A stretch of 64,000 nt of DNA, from positions 1-64,000 of the forward strand of contig QKDO01000086.1 in NCBI GenBank assembly GCA_003252075.1. Direction: 5' to 3'. The translations under genes and the position numbers were made by a program. The stretch comes from Nitrospirota bacterium (GTDB lineage Bacteria; Nitrospirota; Thermodesulfovibrionia; Thermodesulfovibrionales; UBA6898). The notes under the pieces were generated by a model. That model did no database searches and was not told the DNA's origin. It saw only the letters and a program-made list of their open reading frames with translations. Shown piece by piece: positions 19,881 through 28,575 of this stretch (position 1 is the stretch's first letter; each line of letters begins with the position of its first letter).

Positions 19881-20957
19881 ATGAATTCGAAAGGCCCCAT
19901 CACACAAGACGTCACACGCATCACGCTTGCAGTGCTGTTCATTGGCATTCTGATCGCTGCAAGTTTCTGGATACTCCGTCCCTTCCTCACCGCCATTGTC
20001 TGGGCCACGATCATCGTTATAGCGACGTGGCCGCTCCTGCTCAAGCTTCAGGGCAGGCTCTGGGGAAAAAGGGGGCTTGCGGTGACAGTGATGACCGGCG
20101 TACTCTTAATGCTCATCATTGTGCCCCTGATGCTCGCTGTCACGGCCATTGTCGGTAAGGCCGACGATATCTCTGCCCGGATTAATTCTCTGGCAGGATT
20201 TACGATTCCGGCCCCGCCGGATTGGGTGGGCCGCATTCCGCTGGCCGGGAAGAAGCTTGCTGAAAAATGGCAGTACGTTGCCGGACTCAGTCATGAAGAA
20301 CTTTCAGCCCAGATAACTCCCTATGCGCGGACTGCCATACGGTGGTTCATATCTCAGGCGGGAAGCGTTGCTGCGGTGCTGGTCCAGTTCCTGCTCACCG
20401 TGATTATCGCGGCCATCATGTATGCCGGGGGCGAGAAGGCCTCAGCCGGGGTCCGCGGTTTCGCTTTACGCCTCGCCGGATCACGGGGAGAGGAGGTATC
20501 CGTTCTTGCTGCCAAGGCGATCAGAAGCGTTGCGCTCGGCATCGTTGTTACTGCGCTCATACAGACCGCTATCGGCGGAACCGGGCTGGTCATTTCGGGT
20601 GTGCCGGGAGCTCCGGTGCTGACCGCGGTGATCTTTATGTTCTGTCTTGCGCAGCTAGGACCTATTCTGGTGCTGGCCCCGGCGGTTATATGGCTTTACT
20701 GGAAGGGTGATCCGCTCTGGGGAACTGTCCTGCTGATCTTTTCGATCATCGCCGGTACCATTGATAACTTTATCAGGCCGATCCTTATCAAGAAGGGGGC
20801 GGACCTGCCGCTGATCATGATCTTCGCTGGTGTTATCGGCGGCCTCATCGCCTTCGGCATTGTCGGGCTTTTCATCGGGCCGGTGGTTCTTGCGGTCACC
20901 TATACGCTCTTGAAGGATTGGGTCTCGGAAAGCACGAAGAATGAGAATACTGCGTAA
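19881..20957 (+). CDS. AI-2E/PerM-family transporter
   Basis: A 358-residue polytopic membrane protein. The ATG at 19881 follows GGAGGAG; an ORF start 16 codons upstream is rejected. Two N-terminal helices (about 15-60) are followed by a soluble stretch and a block of C-terminal helices with GTIDNFIRPILIKKGADLP and FGIVGLFIGPVVLAV, the family signature of the AI-2E exporter superfamily (TqsA, YdiK, PerM). Substrates vary across the family, including signal molecules, ions and unknown cargo, so none is assigned. No operon partner is evident. Confidence 0.85.
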   Translation: MNSKGPITQDVTRITLAVLFIGILIAASFWILRPFLTAIVWATIIVIATWPLLLKLQGRLWGKRGLAVTVMTGVLLMLIIVPLMLAVTAIVGKADDISARINSLAGFTIPAPPDWVGRIPLAGKKLAEKWQYVAGLSHEELSAQITPYARTAIRWFISQAGSVAAVLVQFLLTVIIAAIMYAGGEKASAGVRGFALRLAGSRGEEVSVLAAKAIRSVALGIVVTALIQTAIGGTGLVISGVPGAPVLTAVIFMFCLAQLGPILVLAPAVIWLYWKGDPLWGTVLLIFSIIAGTIDNFIRPILIKKGADLPLIMIFAGVIGGLIAFGIVGLFIGPVVLAVTYTLLKDWVSESTKNENTA

Positions 20958-21068
20958 CGGCTTGCACACACCTGACGGGGCAGGATGCAAAGAGCCTCTG
21001 CAGGATTCCGTTGCACGAGCGGTGATCAAAACATATCATCTTGTCTTTATATTCAGAGAGGGGGACTC

Positions 21069-21425
21069 ATGATTCGCCTGATAACCTGTGTTCGGAAAAA
21101 GAAGGGCATGTCTTACCAGGAGTTCAGACAGAATTGGGAATCCATCGCATTTTCAGAGCTTATGGATAAGGCTGTCGCTGTTCTGAAACCCCTCAGGCAC
21201 GCCCGCAGCCTGTCCCTGCAGATTGGGGCGAATATCAGGCTCATGGAGTCGCGGGGGAGTGACGAGCCCTATGAGGGGATCATAGAATGGTGGTGGGAGA
21301 GTGCATCCCAGCTTGCGCCATTGCTCGACAGCACCCAGGCGCAGGGCATGATTCTCGAGATGCGGGCGTTCCAGGCGCAGTTCGTAGATTTTGCGTCGTC
21401 ACCTTCCTTTTTCACGGAAGCCTGA
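21069..21425 (+). CDS. EthD-like small protein
   Basis: 118 residues from the ATG at 21069 behind an AGAGGGGG site. The start MIRLITCVRKKKGMSYQEFRQNW is typical of EthD-domain proteins, which fold as a dimeric alpha/beta barrel. The middle has EPYEGIIEWWWES and a helix with QAQGMILEMRAFQAQF. EthD-type proteins bind or isomerise small organic molecules; the specific role here is unknown. It ends 16 bases before the HD-GYP gene, so the two may share a transcript. Confidence 0.6.
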   Translation: MIRLITCVRKKKGMSYQEFRQNWESIAFSELMDKAVAVLKPLRHARSLSLQIGANIRLMESRGSDEPYEGIIEWWWESASQLAPLLDSTQAQGMILEMRAFQAQFVDFASSPSFFTEA

Positions 21426-21441
21426 AGCGAGAGATGTCGCG

Positions 21442-22773
21442 ATGAAGACTTACCCTCTCAGGACCTTTGTCCACCGTGTACTCCTGATGAGGCTCGGCAT
21501 CGCCACGATGCTGATTGCTGCTGCCATAGCCACCATCACCTATTTCACACAGGAGGCGAGGCTGAAACATCAGGTGGTTGACTATGGCCGCATGGGTATC
21601 AGAGCCCTTACGGCGGAAGTACAGCACATCATGCGAAGCCGGTCACTGGACGCAGCCGATGCCCTGCGCGAATATCTCGGACAGTCCCGCCAATCAGTGA
21701 ATTATGAGGCGGGCAGATTCGTCTACGTGCAGTTCTATGACGCGTCCTTAAAGCTGGTGGCTGAATGGGCACTTGAGGGACAAACGGATGCTGACCCCCG
21801 CAAGGCCTTGCTTGTATCGGAACCCATGCAACGTCCCGCTGCAGGGATGGTGCTTGCGGAAATGTCCGAGATTAATGATACTCCCGTGGTTCGTGTCATC
21901 ATGCCCATTGCCGATGAACAGGGGGTTGTTCGGGCCTATGCCAGGGGGATCTTTGCCCTATCGGCTCAGAAGGCGGCTGAAATGACCAGAACGATTCTCC
22001 TGAACATTATGATCGTGCTCGCCATAGTCTTTTCCGTGGCAGCTATCCTCTATCCGGTCATCCTGCATCTCATGAGAAGGATCGCAGACTATTCCACGGG
22101 CCTCCTTGACGCGAACCTCGAGACCCTTTCCGTATTGGGTAGCGCTATTGCCAAGCGTGACAGTGACACCGACGCCCACAATTATCGTGTCTCCCTCTAT
22201 TCCGCCCGCGTCGGCGAGGCGATGGGCCTGTCGTCTGAGGAAATGTGCGCCCTTATCAAGGGGGCTTTTCTGCATGATGTCGGAAAGATCGGCATCCCGG
22301 ACAACGTCCTGCTCAAGCCGGGCAAGCTTGACGATGAGGAGTTCAGCGTTATGAAGACCCACGTCGAAAAGGGCGTTGAGATCGTGACACGGTCTTCGTG
22401 GCTCAAGGACGCAATCACCGTTGCCGGCTATCATCACGAGAAGTACGCAGGAGGAGGCTATCCGCACAACCTGCGAGGCACGGATATTCCTGTCACTGCC
22501 CGCATCTTCGCTATTTGTGACGTATTTGATGCGCTCACCTCGGCGCGGCCCTACAAGAAGCCTTTCAGCTTCGATGCTGCCATGGAGATACTCGACCAGG
22601 ACAGGGGGCAGCATTTCGATCCGGCTATCCTCGAAACATTCCATACGGTTGCCCGCGAACTCTTTGCCCGCTATGCAGGCCGCGAAGGCGACGATCTCCG
22701 GCAGGAACTGGTCAGCCTTGTGGAAAAGTGCTTCTCCACAGGACTGGCGGCGCTCCGGTACGGGACAGACTGA
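21442..22773 (+). CDS. Membrane sensor with HD-GYP domain
   Basis: About 443 residues from the ATG at 21442. An N-terminal membrane helix (about 12-34), a periplasmic sensor of roughly 140 residues and a second helix (IMIVLAIVFSVAAILYPVIL) precede a cytoplasmic HD-GYP domain. The domain has LHDVGKIGIPD and HHEKYAGGGYP, the latter with Ala where the consensus HHExxDGxGYP has Asp. The other metal ligands, such as CDVFDALTSARPYK, are present. Proteins of this type degrade cyclic di-GMP in response to an external signal. The D-to-A change is outside the core metal ligands and probably does not abolish activity, but that is inference. Confidence 0.85.
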   Translation: MKTYPLRTFVHRVLLMRLGIATMLIAAAIATITYFTQEARLKHQVVDYGRMGIRALTAEVQHIMRSRSLDAADALREYLGQSRQSVNYEAGRFVYVQFYDASLKLVAEWALEGQTDADPRKALLVSEPMQRPAAGMVLAEMSEINDTPVVRVIMPIADEQGVVRAYARGIFALSAQKAAEMTRTILLNIMIVLAIVFSVAAILYPVILHLMRRIADYSTGLLDANLETLSVLGSAIAKRDSDTDAHNYRVSLYSARVGEAMGLSSEEMCALIKGAFLHDVGKIGIPDNVLLKPGKLDDEEFSVMKTHVEKGVEIVTRSSWLKDAITVAGYHHEKYAGGGYPHNLRGTDIPVTARIFAICDVFDALTSARPYKKPFSFDAAMEILDQDRGQHFDPAILETFHTVARELFARYAGREGDDLRQELVSLVEKCFSTGLAALRYGTD

Positions 22774-23013
22774 TCTCTTTTCTTCAAGAATGTGGCATGC
22801 ATATGATGGGGTTGAAATTGTTCCGCAGATAGTCATCTGCATTTCGAACAGGTATCGCGCTTTCCCCCGACCTCGGCGGTGAAGCTGAGATTTCCGCAGG
22901 CTCACCTCGGCATGGTCTTCTTCTTCCCTTGAGTCCTCTCTCGGGATGGGTGTAGGGGTGGGTTGACTCATCAACACCGCATCCATTCTCTCGTGCCGGG
23001 TCATCCGGCTGCA

Positions 23014-24249
23014 TCAGGCAGTGTTCTCTTTTGTGTCCTTACCCTTTGTTGCAGCGAAGCGACCATAGAGATTCGAGAGCGGTATGGCGGAGATCCCGTG
23101 GAGAAAGACACTGAGCAGGACCGTGAGCGCCACCACCGAGATCATGTATTCGAAGCCCTTGGTGCCGAGCTTCCCTATGACGATAAGCAGGTACAGAACC
23201 GAGGCGATGCCCCGCGGCCCGAACCAACCGATGAAAGAGACGGTCTGCCAGTCGAGCTTCGTTCCGAGCAGGCTCAGGGCGACGGGCAGCATCCGGATCA
23301 CGGTCAGACTCAGGATCGCATAAAGCAGGGCGCGCGCATCCCACAGCGGCAGCACTGCCGGGATCAGTACGAGGCCAAGAAGCAGGAAGATGTAAAGGGC
23401 CTTCTGTTGACCCTCGGCCTCTGCGAACTCCTGGATACGTTCCCTGACCTCATGCGTTCTGGCCCCCAGAAGAAGTCCCCCGAAGAATGCAGCAATAAAA
23501 CCGTTGCCGTGAACCTCTTCAGCAAGGGCATAGGCGATCATGGCAAGGGCAATCGAAGCTATGCGCTGAAATGTGTCGCTCATCCATCCTCTTGTAGATG
23601 CTTTGTCCATGAGAAGTCCGCCGAGCCAGCCAACAAGCCCGCCGACGATGGGGCCAAAAATCATCTGTTTCAAGGCAAAACCGACCCAGTAGGCAGCACC
23701 ACCTGATCCGGCTTCTGCCTCTGAGAGCGCAGCAATGCAGATAAGGATGGGCGGGAGCGCAAGGCCGTCATTCAGGCCGCTCTCGACATTGATCGACTGC
23801 CGTATACGCTCCGGGACAGCATCGCTCTTTACGACTGCAACACCCAATGCAGCGTCCGTCGGCGAGAGCATGAGCGCCATCAGCGCGATGATCCAGAAAT
23901 TCGTACCCGGAAAGATGGGGAAAGCCAGGGCAATGCCGAGAAGCATGGTCAGGGGTAATCCGATCAGCAGGAGTCTCAGGGGGAGGGAACGTTCTCTGAT
24001 AAGTCTCGGCAGATTGATGAGGGAGGCATCCGTAAAGAGTATTATTATGAGTGCGATCTCGGCGAGGATCGCAACCAGCTTGGAATTCGGCTTGACTTCA
24101 AGCCAGCCGAACCCAAGCGGACTTGCGATGAGACCTACGGCGACGAAGACCATCGGCCCTGATACCGGGGAGCGCTCTGAAAGACGCGAGAAGAGGCCGT
24201 AGACAAAAGCGAGCAGCGCCGCGAAAATTATGACCGGATATTCGTGCAT
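23014..24249 (-). CDS. NhaP-type cation/proton antiporter (CPA1)
   Basis: 411 residues from the ATG at 24249 behind AGGAGG; the much longer frame upstream is the shadow of the channel gene. About twelve membrane helices. The core motif LMLSPTDAALGVAVV and the ion-binding ESGLNDGLALP (Asn-Asp pair of CPA1 exchangers) are present, plus WFGPRGIASVLYL. It exchanges Na+ or K+ for protons. Its start overlaps the stop of the K+-channel gene (ATGA), making it the last gene of a minus-strand operon. Coupling to a channel suggests potassium or pH homeostasis. Confidence 0.9.
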   Translation of the reverse strand: MHEYPVIIFAALLAFVYGLFSRLSERSPVSGPMVFVAVGLIASPLGFGWLEVKPNSKLVAILAEIALIIILFTDASLINLPRLIRERSLPLRLLLIGLPLTMLLGIALAFPIFPGTNFWIIALMALMLSPTDAALGVAVVKSDAVPERIRQSINVESGLNDGLALPPILICIAALSEAEAGSGGAAYWVGFALKQMIFGPIVGGLVGWLGGLLMDKASTRGWMSDTFQRIASIALAMIAYALAEEVHGNGFIAAFFGGLLLGARTHEVRERIQEFAEAEGQQKALYIFLLLGLVLIPAVLPLWDARALLYAILSLTVIRMLPVALSLLGTKLDWQTVSFIGWFGPRGIASVLYLLIVIGKLGTKGFEYMISVVALTVLLSVFLHGISAIPLSNLYGRFAATKGKDTKENTA

Positions 24250-24974
24250 CAGTTGCCTCCTTTCCCCGATCGACGGGTCTCGATCTCCAGGGTGACCAGC
24301 CGAGCGATCAGTATTGCCGGGTAGAGCTGCCCGATGAGTGCCTCCATCATGACGAGGGACCTGGCAACCGGGTGGACAGCAGTAATGTCTCCGAACCCGA
24401 CTGTTGTCAGCGCGACCATGCTGAAATAGAAAAACGCCTCTCCACGCTCGGCACCGGCCTCGCTTACCCATGCCGGCTCTTGAAACGATCCGGGAACCAC
24501 GGCAGCTATAAAGGTGTAACTGTAAGCGAAAAAGATCCCGATGAGGAGATATGCGGCGACTGCGCCGCGTACACGATGGCCTGTCACCGGTCCGGGGCGA
24601 TACACCTGCCAGAGCACTATCATTATCATGCCAACAATCGACAGTAACGAGAGCAGGGCATCCCACGGAAGTAGGTCAGAAACACCGAAGACAGAACGGG
24701 CCAGCCGCACCGTGATAGCACTGATGACAAAGAGCCCGGAAACTAGCTGGAAAACCCTGTGTTTTGCCATCGTCAGCAGTCCGGCGAGGAGCAGGAAGGC
24801 GAATATGAAGATACCGATCATTTCTATCGTCCGTCCGGCCCGGGTAAGCGGTACAATGATAAACACGTCTACGATCAACAGGATGAGAAGAGCCGTAAGG
24901 CTATTCTCTTCATCCCAGAAATGGAAAAGACGACTAATCACTGAATCCCTCTCTTTTTGTTTGGGCGCATGCAC
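24249..24974 (-). CDS. Potassium channel-like membrane protein
   Basis: A 241-residue membrane protein with the selectivity filter TTVGFGD in a pore loop between the last two helices, preceded by about four further hydrophobic segments. This suits a simple voltage-type or two-pore-module K+ channel without a cytoplasmic RCK domain. The start is GTG, sharing its G with the TAG stop of glk, so the two are coupled. The stop overlaps the antiporter start. The cytoplasmic tail is short and basic. Confidence 0.85.
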   Translation of the reverse strand: MHAPKQKERDSVISRLFHFWDEENSLTALLILLIVDVFIIVPLTRAGRTIEMIGIFIFAFLLLAGLLTMAKHRVFQLVSGLFVISAITVRLARSVFGVSDLLPWDALLSLLSIVGMIMIVLWQVYRPGPVTGHRVRGAVAAYLLIGIFFAYSYTFIAAVVPGSFQEPAWVSEAGAERGEAFFYFSMVALTTVGFGDITAVHPVARSLVMMEALIGQLYPAILIARLVTLEIETRRSGKGGN

Positions 24975-26038
24975 TATTCTTTCGCCGCGGTCAGGGCTGC
25001 CCCGATGAGAGCCACCTTAGGGTCAAGGATAACGCGCACCGGGATCTTCTCGAGCAGAGGACGCATGCGACCCTTGCTCGAGAAGGCCTTCATAAAGGCC
25101 CCTTGCTGCAGCATCGGAAATATCTTCGGGGCTATGCCCCCTGCGAGATAAAGACCTCCATAGGGGAGGAGCTTCAGGGCCAGATTGCCCGCCTCTGCAC
25201 CGTAGGCTGAAATAAAGAGATTCATGGTCTGCCCGCAGAGAAAGTCGCTGCCAGAAAGCGCTGCCTTCGAAACCTCTGCTGCCAGGTCAACAGTCTTGTC
25301 TTTTTTGCCCATTTCCCGCGCCCAGGTTTCATAGATATCAGCCATGGCTGCAGACTCCTCACGCGGGTTGGTGTCCCGGAAAAACTGGTAGATAGACGCG
25401 ATGCCCGTTCCTGATACCACCCTTTCAACCGAGACACGTGGCAGACTGTATCGCTCAAGCAGATAGGTCAACAACTGAAATTCAAGGGCTGACCGAGGCG
25501 CGAAATCAGTGTGTCCTCCCTCGCTCGGGTAGGCCCTGAAGTTTCCTTCAGGGTCAGGAATGAGAAAGCCCTCCCCCAAACCCGTGCCTGCGCCGATTAT
25601 GGCGATCGGCGCAGCGGAATCGGGACTGCCGGGCTGCAGCGTTTCCATCTGGCTGTCCTGCAGACCGGCTATGCCGTATCCGATAGCGGCAAAGTCATTG
25701 ATGAGTGTCACCCGGGGAATTTCGAGTGTTCGCTGCAGGCGTTCACCTGATAGCGACCAGCTCAAATTTGTGAGTTCCGAGACATTATGGACAATGGGAC
25801 CGGCAATACCAAAGCATGCGCTGACAACGGCCGGAATGTTGAGGGACGCCTCTGTCGCCTCTTTAAAGAACTGGTGCACCATGGGTACCAGGTCAGCAAA
25901 GCTCCTGCTTACATACGTCCGCTCCCAGAGTGTGGTCAGTAAAGGAATTGCGTGACCGGGACTGCTTGCCTCTGCATTGACCAGCCTCAGTACCGTTTTT
26001 GTCCCTCCGATATCACCGGCAAGAATGGTCAGTGTCAT
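24974..26038 (-). CDS. glk: Glucokinase
   Basis: A 354-residue ASKHA-fold kinase of the proteobacterial Glk family (not ROK). The phosphate-binding start is ILAGDIGGTKTVLRLV. Sugar and catalytic residues lie in LINDFAAIGYG (Asp) and PSEGGHTDFAP, and the adenosine motif is VSGTGIASIYQF. It phosphorylates glucose to glucose-6-phosphate, feeding the glycolytic genes found later in the window. It begins three bases after the LOG-family gene and is coupled to the channel gene. The C-terminal third carries YLAGGIAPKIFP, also conserved. Confidence 0.93.
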   Translation of the reverse strand: MTLTILAGDIGGTKTVLRLVNAEASSPGHAIPLLTTLWERTYVSRSFADLVPMVHQFFKEATEASLNIPAVVSACFGIAGPIVHNVSELTNLSWSLSGERLQRTLEIPRVTLINDFAAIGYGIAGLQDSQMETLQPGSPDSAAPIAIIGAGTGLGEGFLIPDPEGNFRAYPSEGGHTDFAPRSALEFQLLTYLLERYSLPRVSVERVVSGTGIASIYQFFRDTNPREESAAMADIYETWAREMGKKDKTVDLAAEVSKAALSGSDFLCGQTMNLFISAYGAEAGNLALKLLPYGGLYLAGGIAPKIFPMLQQGAFMKAFSSKGRMRPLLEKIPVRVILDPKVALIGAALTAAKE

Positions 26039-26041
26039 GGC

Positions 26042-26806
26042 TTATTTCCTCATAGTCCTTTTCGAACCGCGGCCTTCCCGCGGCTGCGCTTTTCGCCATG
26101 CGGAATGGTGTTTGCGTATGATGCTGATCGCTTCATCCGCCGTATTCACGCAGAGCGGTATCTGCATATCTTCCGGATTGGCAAGCGGGAATTCCGGTCT
26201 CAGCATGTATTTCTTGGCCCAATCCACAAGGGCATCATACATCTTCCCGATGAGGATCAGCGGTGTCCTCTCTTCAAGGTGTTTGACCTGCAGAAGCTGC
26301 CAGACCATGAGCGTCTCCAGCGCAGTGCCGACGCCGCCGGGGACAACGACAAATGCGTCAGACATGAGCACAAACTGATGCAGTCGGGTGAAGAATGTGC
26401 GGTGCGTGAAGGCCTGTTCAACGAAAGGGTTCACGTCCTGCTCGAAGGGCAATTCGACCCGGACACCATAGGAGCGGCTGCGGCCGCCCTTGCCGACCTC
26501 GGCAGCACCCTCATTGGCCGCCTGCATCAGCCCCGGCCCGCCGCCGGTCACAATGTCGCATCCCATCCCGGACAGCGTCCGCGCAAGACCTTTCACCTCG
26601 CCGAATACCCAGGAATCTCTCGGCACCCGGGCAGAGCCGAAAATCGTGACCCTGAATTGTTCCCGCTTCGATGGACGAAGCCGTGTAAGGTTATTCACCA
26701 CCTCCCAAAGGCTAAGAACCGTGCCGACAAGAATTTCTTTGACCGCATCCTCGTCAGCCAGGTTGACCATGTGCGATTCTTTCTTTACCATTTTTTTCGG
26801 TGCCAT
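26042..26806 (-). CDS. LOG-family protein (cytokinin riboside monophosphate phosphoribohydrolase-like)
   Basis: About 254 residues from the ATG at 26806, which follows AAGGAGAAGG; an upstream ATG at 26848 lacks a ribosome site. The Rossmann-like domain has VTGGGPGLMQAANEGA and the signature VVPGGVGTALET, marking the LOG/YvdD/TIGR00730 family formerly called lysine decarboxylase-like. These enzymes cleave nucleoside monophosphates to base and ribose phosphate. An N-terminal extension of about 50 residues and a basic tail (RGSKRTMRK) flank the domain. It is the first gene of the minus-strand operon with glk. Confidence 0.8.
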   Translation of the reverse strand: MAPKKMVKKESHMVNLADEDAVKEILVGTVLSLWEVVNNLTRLRPSKREQFRVTIFGSARVPRDSWVFGEVKGLARTLSGMGCDIVTGGGPGLMQAANEGAAEVGKGGRSRSYGVRVELPFEQDVNPFVEQAFTHRTFFTRLHQFVLMSDAFVVVPGGVGTALETLMVWQLLQVKHLEERTPLILIGKMYDALVDWAKKYMLRPEFPLANPEDMQIPLCVNTADEAISIIRKHHSAWRKAQPREGRGSKRTMRK

Positions 26807-26983
26807 AGGTTCCTTCTCCTTTTGCCATGGATTGCAACTATCATGCAATGCGCACTGTTTCGGTCTGCTCCCCTTTCAGGAGCGGCAGAGTGCTGCATAG
26901 GGAATGTCCGGACTGCAATGACTACAGAGTCCATACTGCAATCCATAAAGAAGGACTCCAGGCACCTGATGTTCGTTGACCAA

Positions 26984-28501
26984 TCACTGCGCTGCGGCCC
27001 CGTGGCAATCGCTGCAGTTCATGGTCAGATAGGAGTCACCAATGTCTACCGGGTGCGGGTATGCAAGCCGGCGGATTACAGCGCTCTCACCGCTGCCTTC
27101 ACCACTGACCGTATGTTCCAGAAGGACATGGCAGAGATTGCAGTCTTTGGATAATATCGTCCCATCTTCACTGACGTGATTGCCATCGTGGCACCGGAAG
27201 CACCCGGGGGAGTGCCGGTGGCCGCGGTTGTTGGGGAAGTTCTTCCAGCTGACCTTCATCAGCGGATCATAGTTCCGCTCGTAACCGCGCTGCAACTCCG
27301 TGATGGCACGGTCGATGGCATCCTTCTTTGCCGCTGCCACCGAAGGATGCGTGGTCCGGTAAAATTCCGTGATTGCCTTTCTGATCGCCTCCTTGCCCTC
27401 GTCAAGAGTCCGGTACTCTCCTTCCATCGACCTGACCGCCGTGGACTTGATATCAGGGAGCGTGGGATCGACGAGCCCTATGCTGAGAAGGATGTTCAGC
27501 GTGTCGGCGGGATGCCGGAAGGAGTGGGCTGCCCGGTTATGGCAATCCACGCAATCCATACGGCGTTTCAGGTTCTCCGCTGGCTCCGGCACTTCCGGCG
27601 AACTTCCCCTGGTCCGATACGTCCGGACCTTTCCATCGAGACGTTTGACATGGACCCAAGGTATGTTGACCCTCTTCGGGTCTGATGCGTCATAGATGAT
27701 CTCTTCGGTGGTGCTTGAGTGCCAGTGCATCTTGGGCGGCCTGTCCGATTTCAGACCAGGAGTGCCCATCCTGAGCAGGAGATCGAGGTCCCATGGTGTG
27801 TTGCCTCTGTCCGAGAGAAAGAATTTTCTCGCTTCTAGACGCTCATAGAACTGGTACTTCGGCCCATGGCAGCTCTCGCAGACGTCCTGGGCGGGACGCA
27901 GGTCTACTACGGGCGTCGGGATGGGCCTCGGGATCTGGTTGGTGAGCACGTCGAAAAGCTGTTTCATACCCCTCAATTTATAGATCACGAAATACTTCAC
28001 TCCCGAGCCGACATGACAGGTCGAGCAGCCTACCTTGGCGTGGGACGAGTAAGAATAGGAAAGGTTTTCGGCCTTATGGATGCTTTGTCCGCTGCTGTGG
28101 CAGATAACCCCGCAGAACGTATCGGACTCGGTGTATTCGTAGGTCTTAAAACCTGCAAAGGCATACAGCAGCGACATGATGAGAAAACCGCAGCTGAAGA
28201 CAAGTACCAGGGTGCGGTGCTTCGGATTATTGAAATCAATAAGAGGGAAACGCTGTTCGATAACTCCGCCGTCGCTCAGCCGGCGACGTTCGCGAACGAT
28301 GCCTACTACGACAAGAACCAGACCGAAGAAGATTATTATTGGCAGGGCGATAAAAATGATAAGGTCAGCATAGGGTTTGGGATGCTTTGAGACCATGGCT
28401 ATGATCGCAAGAAAGATCATGAGCCCGATATTGAAGAGGATGATTATTGCTCCGACAAAAGAGAGCGGATTATAGAATGAAGGCGGGAATAATTTCTTCA
28501 C
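26984..28501 (-). CDS. Seven-haem NapC/NirT-type inner-membrane cytochrome (ImcH-like)
   Basis: 505 residues starting at GTG with GAGGGG six bases upstream. Three membrane helices (about 14-36, 46-70, 97-118) precede a periplasmic domain. The haem sites are CGVICH (130-135, spacing CX3CH), CSTCH, CESCH, CVDCH, CFRCH, CNLCH and CSDCH, seven in all. The first part follows the NapC/NirT plan of quinol-oxidising cytochromes. Length, haem count and topology resemble ImcH of Geobacter, which passes quinol electrons to the periplasm for extracellular respiration; that function is inferred. It is separated from the efflux operon by a terminator. Confidence 0.85.
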   Translation of the reverse strand: MKKLFPPSFYNPLSFVGAIIILFNIGLMIFLAIIAMVSKHPKPYADLIIFIALPIIIFFGLVLVVVGIVRERRRLSDGGVIEQRFPLIDFNNPKHRTLVLVFSCGFLIMSLLYAFAGFKTYEYTESDTFCGVICHSSGQSIHKAENLSYSYSSHAKVGCSTCHVGSGVKYFVIYKLRGMKQLFDVLTNQIPRPIPTPVVDLRPAQDVCESCHGPKYQFYERLEARKFFLSDRGNTPWDLDLLLRMGTPGLKSDRPPKMHWHSSTTEEIIYDASDPKRVNIPWVHVKRLDGKVRTYRTRGSSPEVPEPAENLKRRMDCVDCHNRAAHSFRHPADTLNILLSIGLVDPTLPDIKSTAVRSMEGEYRTLDEGKEAIRKAITEFYRTTHPSVAAAKKDAIDRAITELQRGYERNYDPLMKVSWKNFPNNRGHRHSPGCFRCHDGNHVSEDGTILSKDCNLCHVLLEHTVSGEGSGESAVIRRLAYPHPVDIGDSYLTMNCSDCHGAAAQ

Positions 28502-28525
28502 GATTTCCCCTCAGAGAAAATTATT

Positions 28526-28561
28526 TGAAAAGAAAAACGGGGGATCTTCTCCGTCCCCCGT
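28526..28561 (-). terminator. Intrinsic terminator of the RND efflux operon
   Basis: An 8-bp GC-rich stem (28554-28561 with 28537-28544, 9-base loop) is followed on the minus strand by TTTTTCTTTT. It lies 14 bases after the outer-membrane factor stop and before the cytochrome start. Confidence 0.85.
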
Positions 28562-28575
28562 GAGCGCCGTCATAA

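Noticed and set aside
24250..24666. N-terminal extension of the NhaP-type antiporter
   Set aside because: The extension is the out-of-frame shadow of the K+-channel gene; ATG 24249 has an AGGAGG site and starts a normal first helix.
25952..27154. 400-codon plus-strand frame across the LOG gene and cytochrome end
   Set aside because: Antisense to two recognised genes; composition is shadow-like.
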